In this document: one piece after another, positions 27,508 through 35,104 of the stretch
How positions within the stretch are numbered: position 1 is the first letter of the stretch
Layout: every line of letters begins with the position of its first letter
Assembly (NCBI GenBank): GCA_018396875.1
Contig: JAGTQG010000003.1
Span: 4,012 to 67,994 of the forward strand
Direction of reading: 5' to 3'
Length of the DNA: 63,983 nt
DNA from: Candidatus Bathyarchaeota archaeon
GTDB taxonomy: Archaea; Thermoproteota; Bathyarchaeia; Bathyarchaeales; Bathycorpusculaceae
Made by a program: the position numbers and the translations under genes
Notes under the pieces: generated by a model
Seen by the model: only the letters and a program-made list of their open reading frames with translations
Told to the model about the DNA's origin: nothing
Databases searched by the model: none

Positions 27508-28307
27508 AAAGGGGAGATTGCTTGCGTGTCGGAGAAATAGCCAACCAAAAGCACCCATCCATTTATGAAGATGAGCTTGCCACAAAAGCCCGCGCCCTAA
27601 TCCGCGACTTCTCCCTAAGAATTCTCCCAGTGGTGAACGCTGAAAAAAGGCTTATGGGAGTTGTTTCCAGAGCCTCGATAATGACAATATCCTCATCGGT
27701 TTCGCCAATAAAAGTTAAAGGGATAATGGCAAACCCAAAACACTCAGCCACCATGGAAGACGACGCCTACCAAACAGTCCGCGAAATGATACGCCTAGAC
27801 GAATGGTGCATACCAGTTGTAAACAACCACACGGAAAAACTTTTGAAAGGAGTCCTAGGGCTGGAAAACTTTATAGAAAACATCATAAAAATAAGCCCGG
27901 AAAAATTGGCTAAACCAGTCTCCGAAATAATGTCAACAAAAGTTTTCGCATGCACTCCGGAAGACGAAATAGACAATGTTTGGCGACTGATGCAAGAAAA
28001 GGCTCTAGCCGGACTCCCCGTGATAGCTAAAGACAAGCTTGTGGGCATTGTGACACAAAAGGACCTCCTCGAAAGCGGAGCCCTATTACCTACATTCGAG
28101 TCTCATAAGGGCAGACATCGAACACCGGCAAAAATTTCAGCAGTAATGAAGACAAACGTTATAGCCGTGCAACCTTCCATAAAGGCGATTCGCGTCGCAA
28201 AAATAATGGTTTCAAAGGACATTGGCCGTGTTCCAGTTGTTGACAAAGATGGAAAACTGGTAGGTATAGTGGACCGTGAAGACATAGTCAGACTTATTGT
28301 GAAGTAA
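27504..28307 (+). CDS. Four-CBS-domain protein
   Basis: 267 residues consisting almost only of four CBS motifs (about 14-60, 75-130, 138-188 and 210-265), that is, two Bateman modules. No catalytic or DNA-binding domain is visible. The fourth repeat (GRVPVVDKDGKLVGIVDRED) is the closest to consensus; the first is more diverged and starts abruptly at HPSIYEDE. The start is GTG inside the preceding stop codon. Likely a ligand-sensing subunit acting with its operon neighbours. Confidence 0.9.
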   Translation: MKRGDCLRVGEIANQKHPSIYEDELATKARALIRDFSLRILPVVNAEKRLMGVVSRASIMTISSSVSPIKVKGIMANPKHSATMEDDAYQTVREMIRLDEWCIPVVNNHTEKLLKGVLGLENFIENIIKISPEKLAKPVSEIMSTKVFACTPEDEIDNVWRLMQEKALAGLPVIAKDKLVGIVTQKDLLESGALLPTFESHKGRHRTPAKISAVMKTNVIAVQPSIKAIRVAKIMVSKDIGRVPVVDKDGKLVGIVDREDIVRLIVK

Positions 28308-28328
28308 CGGTGAAGGTGGAGACGAAAA

Positions 28329-29237
28329 ATGAGTAGGGAAACTTTTAGGCGAACTTTGAGAGATAAGGGCCCAGTCTCACTTAAAAGCTCAACGGCTAAA
28401 AAACGGGAAGGAGAAATACTCCACATCGCCAAAAGCCCCGTCGTAACAATGGCACCTACAACCCCCATCTACGACGCTATCAAGATAATGGCAAAGGAAG
28501 GATTCCGAAGAATCCCCATAGCCGACCCGGGAACAAAAACCTTAGTGGGGATAGTCACAGCAACAGACATAGTTGATTATCTTGGCGGAGGCAAAAAGTT
28601 TGAAATAGTTCAACAAAAGTTTTCTGGAAACATCTTCAAAGCCCTAAACGAGTCAATAAAATTGGTAATGACCCAGAAGGTTTTCGCCGTCAAAACAACT
28701 TCAGGAATAAGCGATGCAATACGGATAATGAAGGAGAAAAACGTTGGCGGTTTACCTGTTGTCGACGAAGAAAACCGTATTAGGGCGATAATAACCGAAA
28801 GGGACATAGCGCGCATGTTCGCTGGACGCATAAGCGGGGTTAAAGTCTCAGAGCTCATGACAAGCCAGGTGGTAACCGCTTTACCCCAAACAACAATTTT
28901 CGAAGCAGAGAAAAACATGGTTACCCACGGCTTTAGGAGACTCCCAATAGTTGCCGACGGCAAAGTAGTCGGCATAATAACAGCCATGGATATAATACGC
29001 TTTTTCGGCACCGGCGAGGCTTTCAAACATCTCAAGTCTGGAATGATAACCCAAGTGCTGAACACCCTAGCACTTCAAATAGCCACAAAGGAAGTCTTAA
29101 CCATCGAACCGAACGCGGATGTGGGACAGGCAGCAGAAATAATGAGAGAGAAAAACATCGGCGCGTTGCCCGTAGTCCAAAATGGAAAGCTTGTGGGCAT
29201 AATAACTGAAAGGGACTTCTTCAAAATAATAGAATAG
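28329..29237 (+). CDS. Four-CBS-domain protein
   Basis: 302 residues with a basic N-terminal extension (about 1-35, RETFRRTLRDKGP) followed by four CBS motifs (about 37-88, 108-160, 172-222 and 245-300). Each repeat ends in GI-(I/V)-T-x-x-D-like strands such as VGIVTATDIV and VGIITERDF. It lies 21 bases after the second CBS gene and 18 bases before trm5, so the four genes form one transcription unit. Function is unproven. Confidence 0.9.
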   Translation: MSRETFRRTLRDKGPVSLKSSTAKKREGEILHIAKSPVVTMAPTTPIYDAIKIMAKEGFRRIPIADPGTKTLVGIVTATDIVDYLGGGKKFEIVQQKFSGNIFKALNESIKLVMTQKVFAVKTTSGISDAIRIMKEKNVGGLPVVDEENRIRAIITERDIARMFAGRISGVKVSELMTSQVVTALPQTTIFEAEKNMVTHGFRRLPIVADGKVVGIITAMDIIRFFGTGEAFKHLKSGMITQVLNTLALQIATKEVLTIEPNADVGQAAEIMREKNIGALPVVQNGKLVGIITERDFFKIIE

Positions 29238-29255
29238 CAACCAAAGGCGCTTGAA

Positions 29256-30326
29256 GTGTCAAAAACTGCGCCTTGCCTTAAAGTGCCGAAGGTTTACGGC
29301 GAGAAGATTATAACAACAGCCTACAAACTCGGGATAATTGACAAGGAACTGGAGATACAAAGGAACAGCACTTACATCTATGTGCCATTGACAAGAAAAC
29401 CCCAAGTAGACGAGCTTGAAAAACTTAAGGAGCATAGCTCAATCATAGAGGTTTCAACGTGCATTTTTCCCGAAAGGCGGAAACAGCCCAAAACAATCCA
29501 TGAAGTTTTAGAGGACAAAATGCCACCACACTTATTGGCTTGTCTTCCCCGGGCTATGGACTTTGTCGGCGACATAGCCATAGTTGAGATTCCGCCAGAA
29601 CTTGAAGCCTACAAGGCGGAGATAGGAAACGCCATACTACAAGTGCATAAGAATGTGCGAACGGTCTTAGCTAAGGCTGGAGCCATTAAGGGCGAGCACC
29701 GCCTAAGAGAGTTCACAGTTATCGCTGGACAAGCCAAAACAGAAACCATCCACAAGGAACATGGATGCATATTTTATATAGACTTGGCGAGAGCCTACTT
29801 TTCGCCCCGTTTATCCAGCGAGCACATGCGAGTAGCATCCGCCGTCAAGGAAGGCGAAACCATCATAGACATGTTCAGCGGAGTCGGACCCTTTGCCATA
29901 CTTATCGCAAAAACACATGTAAACGTTAAGGTCTACGCCATAGACATAAACCCAAACGCCATTGAATTCCTCAAGAAGAATGTTAGGCTAAACCGCGTCG
30001 ACAGTAAAGTCCACCCAATACTTGGCGACGCTAGGCAAGTTGTTAAACAGCAACTCCGCGGAGCCGCAGACCGCGTTATAATGAATCTGCCGGAAAAAGC
30101 AATAGAATTTACAGGAACCGCTTGTGAAGCACTAAAACCTGAAGGTGGAATAATCCACTTCTACAGTTTCGTTAAAGGCTCAGAAGGTCTAGAAAATTTG
30201 AAAGCCCAGTTTACAGCAGAAGTGCAGAAAAGTGGACGTAACGTCAAGAAAATCCTTTACTCAAGGTTTGTCCGTGAAACAGCCCCTTACGAGTGGCAAG
30301 CAGTCATAGACGCTGAAGTGCATTAA
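29256..30326 (+). CDS. trm5: tRNA (guanine-37-N1)-methyltransferase Trm5
   Basis: SAM-dependent methylation of G37 in tRNA, needed for wyosine bases and frame maintenance. The Rossmann domain has DMFSGVGPFAI (about 204-214) and catalytic-region motif NLPEKA (about 275). The N-terminal extension with D1-like fold (KVYGEKIITTAYKLGI) marks archaeal Trm5b-type enzymes of about 350 residues. GTG start. It ends overlapping the convergent DUF371 gene by 4 bases. Confidence 0.93.
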   Translation: MSKTAPCLKVPKVYGEKIITTAYKLGIIDKELEIQRNSTYIYVPLTRKPQVDELEKLKEHSSIIEVSTCIFPERRKQPKTIHEVLEDKMPPHLLACLPRAMDFVGDIAIVEIPPELEAYKAEIGNAILQVHKNVRTVLAKAGAIKGEHRLREFTVIAGQAKTETIHKEHGCIFYIDLARAYFSPRLSSEHMRVASAVKEGETIIDMFSGVGPFAILIAKTHVNVKVYAIDINPNAIEFLKKNVRLNRVDSKVHPILGDARQVVKQQLRGAADRVIMNLPEKAIEFTGTACEALKPEGGIIHFYSFVKGSEGLENLKAQFTAEVQKSGRNVKKILYSRFVRETAPYEWQAVIDAEVH

Positions 30327-30748
30327 ACCTCAACGGTTATGGTTATTTCCACCTTTTGCGAGGGGTTCTGAAGCGCCGCCACCAAACTCCTTGAAAGGTT
30401 GCATGCCGCTTTGTTCGCCTTTATCGCCAACGTTCTACTGCAAACGTAGTCGCTTTTCCTAACAACCAAATCCGTAGGATGCCCCAAAACAAGCCTCGAA
30501 CACCCGAATGCGGATATAGACTCAGTTATCCCACCAGCGTCTATTTGAATGAAAACTTTCGCTCCATCCCTACGCAAAAGCTCCTTAAACTCGGGTTTAA
30601 AGTCTGGAAAGCCTTTGTCGGCTGAAACCACAACAATACAGTCCCCCTTAATGGACAGTTCTTTCTCCTTTGTTATCTCAAGCGTGGTTGGATGAGTAGC
30701 TCTAATATTCTTATGACCAAAACCCGTTATGAATTCAGACATTCGCAT
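30323..30748 (-). CDS. DUF371 domain protein
   Basis: Archaeal protein of unknown function, 141 residues. The family pattern is clear: GHKNIRATHPTTLEITKE at the start, SADKGFPDF in the middle and LVLGHPTDLVVRKSDYVC towards the end. It lies 20 bases downstream of a GNAT gene on the same strand and is convergent with trm5. Confidence 0.88.
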   Translation of the reverse strand: MRMSEFITGFGHKNIRATHPTTLEITKEKELSIKGDCIVVVSADKGFPDFKPEFKELLRRDGAKVFIQIDAGGITESISAFGCSRLVLGHPTDLVVRKSDYVCSRTLAIKANKAACNLSRSLVAALQNPSQKVEITITVEV

Positions 30749-30768
30749 ACAAAAGTCTCCTAAACGGT

Positions 30769-31227
30769 TTACAGCTCTAGCTTCAAAATTATTGCATCAT
30801 GTCCAACCCCAAAGTAATCTTGCTGAAAACCACATATACGAAAACCAAATTTATAGTAAAAGGGTATAGCTGAAGCACACTTGTAGTGGACCTCAGCAAA
30901 AACAAATTTAACATTTCTACGCCTTAAAGCATGCAGCTCCTCCCTCAGAAGTTTCTCACCAACACCCTTTCCTTGAAACTTTTCGTCAACAGCGATGTCT
31001 TCTATAACAGCCATAACACCATGAAACTGTGCTTGCACATATCCAATAACATGTTCGTTCAAAACAGCGACAAATGAAAGATCAGGATGCTCTTCAAGCA
31101 CGCTTGCAATATGTTCCTTATAAGTTTCCTTGGCTACATGAGGGTTCGCCAAAAGTGCAAGTTCCAAAACCTCCGGCAAATCGCGCTCAGCCATCGTTCG
31201 AATGTGAACTTCGGACACTCTGCGCAC
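30769..31227 (-). CDS. GNAT N-acetyltransferase
   Basis: RimI-like acetyltransferase of 152 residues. The acetyl-CoA loop is Q-G-K-G-V-G within EKFQGKGVGEKLL (about 92-104), followed by the NFAEVHYKC-type strand (FVFAEVHYKCASAIPFYYKF). It sits in tandem with a second GNAT gene, 11 bases away. N-terminal protein acetylation is the commonest role for archaeal relatives; substrate unknown. Confidence 0.88.
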   Translation of the reverse strand: MRRVSEVHIRTMAERDLPEVLELALLANPHVAKETYKEHIASVLEEHPDLSFVAVLNEHVIGYVQAQFHGVMAVIEDIAVDEKFQGKGVGEKLLREELHALRRRNVKFVFAEVHYKCASAIPFYYKFGFRICGFQQDYFGVGHDAIILKLEL

Positions 31228-31238
31228 ATCCCAAAGGG

Positions 31239-31685
31239 CTACAGTTCTTTTGCAAGATAAACAGCAGTTTTCCCACTCTCGTAAAGTTTATCGTTATAAC
31301 CGCACACCCTGAAACCATTTTTCAAATAAAGGTTTAAAGCGGGAACATTGTCAACCGTAGTGTCAAACATGAGAACTCTCGCCTCTTTCTCTCTTGCAAA
31401 ATCCTCCATAGCCTTCAACAATAAAGTCCCAACGCCTCTTCGTCTACAACCTACGTCCACAAGAAGATTTATGGCGTAAGCGCTTCTATTCCACTTGTAA
31501 AAGTGGACTCTTGAAAAACCAATTACTTTACCATCGTCTTCCGCCACAAACATTTTGTATTCTTCATTTGGATTTTTAACAGTGAAAAGTGCTTCTAAAT
31601 CCTCGTTTACAATTTCGTCGTTATTTTTAATAAGCACTTTTATTGCTGACAAGTCCTTTATTGTGGCTTGTCGAATCTCCACCAT
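31239..31685 (-). CDS. GNAT N-acetyltransferase
   Basis: 148-residue GNAT protein, only distantly similar to its neighbour. The acetyl-CoA motif is RRRGVGTLLL (about 84-93) and the C-terminal strand-helix is VPALNLYLKNGF. It starts one base after the end of the winged-helix gene (GTG/ATG overlap region at 31685-31687), implying co-expression of all four minus-strand genes 30323-32652. Confidence 0.88.
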   Translation of the reverse strand: MVEIRQATIKDLSAIKVLIKNNDEIVNEDLEALFTVKNPNEEYKMFVAEDDGKVIGFSRVHFYKWNRSAYAINLLVDVGCRRRGVGTLLLKAMEDFAREKEARVLMFDTTVDNVPALNLYLKNGFRVCGYNDKLYESGKTAVYLAKEL

Positions 31686-31686
31686 T

Positions 31687-32652
31687 TCACTCCAGAACCT
31701 CCACTGAATCTACTTTACCGTCACCGTCCAAATCAAGACCTTGGATAACAGTTGCAAAGGGCTCGTCATCCCTATACTTCTCCAGCGTTTTATCCCAAAA
31801 GTTTGTCAACGCCAACACACATGCTTTCGTGCCAACAGCCTTATTCCCAGCCAAAACTATAACCCGCTTACCAGAATCCCATGGATTAACAATTTTTGCC
31901 ACAAGCCCAACACTGTCAGCTGTATAAACCCTTCCAGTCTTTGTAGAAACAAGTCCGCCAAACAAGAAACCTTGCTCAGACGGTTGCATGTTAAACCTTA
32001 TAGGCAAGTAGTCGTTAAGCTCCTGAGTCAACAAATTTGTTCCCGGACCACCAACAAGGATCAGGTTGTTTTTCTCTTCCTTCTCAGCCTTAACGTCCAC
32101 ATCCAATTTAACAATAAACTCTTCAGGCATGCGTGCAAACTGCCCCAAAAAGAAGGCTAAATGTGAGGCGTAGTGTCCATCCCTAGCGCTTGTTCTGAAA
32201 GGCCCGTGGGGCAAAGGGCTGCCAACGACTATTTTTCCGTCAAAAACTCCGTTCTCTCGTAAAAACTCGCGGAAAAACTTTTGCAGAGGCTCGCTCACCC
32301 ATGCTGGTGCAGCATATTCGATAGTTTTATATCCGTAGGAGGTTTCCACACCAAAAGCGGTTGAACTTGCACGATAATATTTGGCTATGGCGCCTTTCTT
32401 GCTTTCCTGCCTTGTAACAGCTACGACGCCAGCCTTAACAAGTTTCCTAATATGATAGTAAACCTTCTGTTCATGAACACCGAGCTCCCGAGCTATCTGA
32501 AGCGGATACATTTCCTTTTCAGAAAGCATAACTAAAATTTTCCAGCTAAGCCTGCCCAAAACCAACTTCAACTTTTGAGGGTCCTCAAAAACCATAATTT
32601 CCTTAACCATACGCTTTTTTCCATCATCATAAAGCAACAATTTTCTAGCCAT
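31687..32652 (-). CDS. Winged-helix protein with S-layer-like region and Ca-binding tail
   Basis: 321 residues with an N-terminal ArsR-type winged helix (about 30-95: LSWKILVMLSEKEMYPLQIA then HEQKVYYHIRKLVKAG) and a long C-terminal region (about 120-320) whose blocks VGGPGTNLLTQELNDYLPI and VIVLAGNKAVGT resemble archaeal extracellular or S-layer-associated domains. It ends with DLDGDGKVDSVE, a D-x-D-x-D-G EF-hand/dockerin-like calcium loop. No membrane helix is obvious. The mixture of a DNA-binding head and a Ca-loop tail is unusual. Confidence 0.8.
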   Translation of the reverse strand: MARKLLLYDDGKKRMVKEIMVFEDPQKLKLVLGRLSWKILVMLSEKEMYPLQIARELGVHEQKVYYHIRKLVKAGVVAVTRQESKKGAIAKYYRASSTAFGVETSYGYKTIEYAAPAWVSEPLQKFFREFLRENGVFDGKIVVGSPLPHGPFRTSARDGHYASHLAFFLGQFARMPEEFIVKLDVDVKAEKEEKNNLILVGGPGTNLLTQELNDYLPIRFNMQPSEQGFLFGGLVSTKTGRVYTADSVGLVAKIVNPWDSGKRVIVLAGNKAVGTKACVLALTNFWDKTLEKYRDDEPFATVIQGLDLDGDGKVDSVEVLE

Positions 32653-32775
32653 GGTAACTCACTAGCCATAAAGACGCAACTATTATTAAAATCTTAATTA
32701 CAGTAGTCGAGCAGTAAAACTGGAAAATTTAACTATCACCATCACCCACAAAAGTTTCTATAAGCTGGGCGCATA

Positions 32776-33768
32776 ATGATTGGATGCTACGTCACCGGAA
32801 TCCTTCCAAGACCAAAAAAGCTAATCGAAGTCACAAGAGCCTACGACAGAAAAAAAGTCGACAAAGAGACGCTAGAGAAGGCTTTCCAAGAAGCAACAAA
32901 AGAAGTCATTGAAGCTCAAGTTCAAGCAGAGTTAAGCTACATAACCGACGGCATGCTCAAGTGGCAAGACTTACTGAGACCGTTTACTGAAAACCTAGAA
33001 GGTTTAGCCGTTGGAAGTCTTGCTCGATGGTTCAACAATAACGCTTTCTACAGAAAACCAGTGATCCTCGACACCATTAGGAGAACAAAAAATATAGTTG
33101 CCTCGATAACATACATCCAGTTTTTACCAAAAGACCTCCCATGGAAAGCTATATTGCCGGCACCCTACACGTTTGCAAAACTTTCAGAAAACAAGTTTTA
33201 CAAAAACGAAAGAGAAGTAATGTTTGCGTACGCCGAAGCGATAAGGGAGGAAATCAAAAACTTAGCGGAAATCGGCTTTCAGTATATCCAGCTAAGCGAT
33301 CCAGCACTTGTCTACAATCCCTTAAAAGAGAAAATTCCGAAGGATATGCTGGTGGATGTTAAAGAGGCCCTAAGAACAGCCATGAAAAACGCGAAAGTAA
33401 GATCATGTTTACACACTTTTTTCGGCGATTTCTCAGAAATTCTGCCAGAAGCCTTGGACTTTCCAGTCAACGACCTTGGAATAGACATGTACGAAACTAA
33501 CGTTGACAAGCTTAAGGAATACACTTTTGACGGTAAAGGTGTTGCATTGGGACTTCTGGACGCCAGAGGCTCCCTAATAGAGGATGAAGATGAGCTCTTA
33601 AGAGTTGTTAACGAGCTAACAGAAACCATTTCCTCAAAAACTTGTGATATTTTCGTTTGTCCAAACTGTGACTTAGAGTTTCTGCCATGGGAAAAAGCTA
33701 GAGAAAAAATAGAGGTTATGAGCCGTGTCGCAAAAACTCTAAAAGCGAGGATGCACGCCCATGGATAA
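32776..33768 (+). CDS. Core MetE-like methionine synthase (first of pair)
   Basis: Zinc methyltransferase barrel related to the C-terminal half of cobalamin-independent MetE, with no N-terminal folate domain. At 330 residues it fits the folate-independent archaeal and bacterial core-MetE groups. Zinc ligands appear as His in SCLHTFFGDF (about 212), Glu in ARGSLIEDEDE and Cys in VCPNCDLEFLPWEKA (about 300). It overlaps the next paralogue by 8 bases. The methyl donor may be a corrinoid protein (inference). Confidence 0.82.
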   Translation: MIGCYVTGILPRPKKLIEVTRAYDRKKVDKETLEKAFQEATKEVIEAQVQAELSYITDGMLKWQDLLRPFTENLEGLAVGSLARWFNNNAFYRKPVILDTIRRTKNIVASITYIQFLPKDLPWKAILPAPYTFAKLSENKFYKNEREVMFAYAEAIREEIKNLAEIGFQYIQLSDPALVYNPLKEKIPKDMLVDVKEALRTAMKNAKVRSCLHTFFGDFSEILPEALDFPVNDLGIDMYETNVDKLKEYTFDGKGVALGLLDARGSLIEDEDELLRVVNELTETISSKTCDIFVCPNCDLEFLPWEKAREKIEVMSRVAKTLKARMHAHG

Positions 33769-34918
33769 GATTTTCCCAACACAGGAAATAGGGAGCTTAG
33801 CCAAACCAGCGTGGAGGGTCAAAGCCTACAGAGGAGAACCTCTTTCACAGGAGGAGATTTCAGAAGCCATCGAGTGGGGGCGAAAATTAGGCGTAGAGGA
33901 CACTGAGGCTCTTGCCAAAATTTTGAAAAAACGTGAAAAAACGGTTGAAGATAGAAAGGCAGTGCTGCAATGGTCTGCGCTTTACGCTATACGCCTTTTT
34001 GAAACCGCCGGGCTGGACATTATTTTTGATGGAGAGCAGTGGCGTTCAGAAATGTACGAGCATGTTATCCGCAACACGGAAGGCTTTGAATTCTTGGGAT
34101 ACGTCAAATCCTTTGATTACAGATACTTTAACAAAGCCGCATGCATAAGCAAACCAAAATATGTCAAACCATTCTACTTGGACGAATTTCTCTTTACAAA
34201 AGAAAACACTAGAAAAATTATCAAGGTGCCGTTCACAGGACCGTACACGCTTGTAGACTGGACTTTTAATGAATATTATGAGAAAAAAGCCGCAAGCCAA
34301 GCAAGAGATTTCAAGCAAAGGAAAGCCTCTGCCAGAAGAGAGTTTCTTTTTGACCTTGTGAAGGAGGTCGTAAGACCTGAAATAGCAAAGCTAATAGAAG
34401 CTGGAGCCACATGGATTCAAATAGACGAACCAGCAGCAACCACAAACCCTTCCAATGAAGAGATGCAACTTTTTGTAGAAGCTTTCAACGAAACTGTAAG
34501 AGGGTTTAACTGCACCTTCAGCCTCCACAACTGTTACAGCAACTATGAAGTGCTAGCCAAATATGCCAGTCAACTGCGAAACTGTAGCCAGCTAGCCCTA
34601 GAATTCGCCAACAGAGACAGCACACAACTAGGAACGGACAACAAAGTAAGAGTTGGCTACAGAGAACTCAAAATATTTGAGGAACAAGGTTACCATGGAA
34701 ACTATGGATTAGGTGTAATAGATGTGCACACAGACTTCATTGAACCACCAGAACTTGTCAGGGATAGAATACTATACGCTGCAAAAATAGTGGGGGACCC
34801 AGGCAGAATTTTCGTCAGCACAGACTGCGGTCTAAGAACCCGAAAATGGGAGGTAAGCTTTGCAAAATTGAAAAACATGGTTTTGGGTGCCGAACTTGCA
34901 AGAATGACTTTACAATGA
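33761..34918 (+). CDS. Core MetE-like methionine synthase (second of pair)
   Basis: Paralogue of the preceding gene, 385 residues, with the same barrel and zinc motifs: SLHNCYSNYE (His and Cys region, about 250), VIDVHTDFIEPPEL and STDCGLRTRKWE (Cys about 350). The substrate-binding WIQIDEPAATTNPS block matches MetE. It is longer at the N-terminus (about 1-60). The 8-base overlap with the first gene implies a stoichiometric pair, possibly a heteromer or a two-step methyl transfer. Confidence 0.82.
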   Translation: MDKIFPTQEIGSLAKPAWRVKAYRGEPLSQEEISEAIEWGRKLGVEDTEALAKILKKREKTVEDRKAVLQWSALYAIRLFETAGLDIIFDGEQWRSEMYEHVIRNTEGFEFLGYVKSFDYRYFNKAACISKPKYVKPFYLDEFLFTKENTRKIIKVPFTGPYTLVDWTFNEYYEKKAASQARDFKQRKASARREFLFDLVKEVVRPEIAKLIEAGATWIQIDEPAATTNPSNEEMQLFVEAFNETVRGFNCTFSLHNCYSNYEVLAKYASQLRNCSQLALEFANRDSTQLGTDNKVRVGYRELKIFEEQGYHGNYGLGVIDVHTDFIEPPELVRDRILYAAKIVGDPGRIFVSTDCGLRTRKWEVSFAKLKNMVLGAELARMTLQ

Positions 34919-34986
34919 ACTCTTACAAAAACTTTTCAAATAATCAAGAAACAAACAAAAATAAACACCGTTTAAAATCGAGCCAA

Positions 34987-35034
34987 AATGGAAAAGCATT
35001 TTTACAAAATTTTTAGATTGAAAATTTTTCCATT
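34987..35034 (+). promoter_or_regulatory. Inverted repeat ahead of glmS promoter
   Basis: AATGGAAAA (34987-34995) is the exact complement of TTTTCCATT (35026-35034), 30 bases apart, ending 2 bases before the TATA region AAATATTTATT. It could be an operator for glmS or the 3' structure of the MetE transcript. Confidence 0.35.
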
Positions 35035-35036
35035 AA

Positions 35037-35045
35037 AAATATTTA
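35037..35045 (+). promoter_or_regulatory. TATA box for glmS
   Basis: AAATATTTA in a very AT-rich stretch, about 64 bases before the TTG start. The expected leader of about 35 bases contains CTTGA-N6-TCAAG (35070-35085 region), a small hairpin. Confidence 0.4.
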
Positions 35046-35104
35046 TTAAAACAAAAACCCAGATACGAGGCTTGAAGTAAGTCAAGAAAGACGAGGCAAC
35101 AAAA

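Noticed and set aside
26905-29237. CBS repeats as a recent tandem duplication
   Set aside because: The CBS motifs differ widely at the amino acid and base level, so the array is old and not a DNA repeat.
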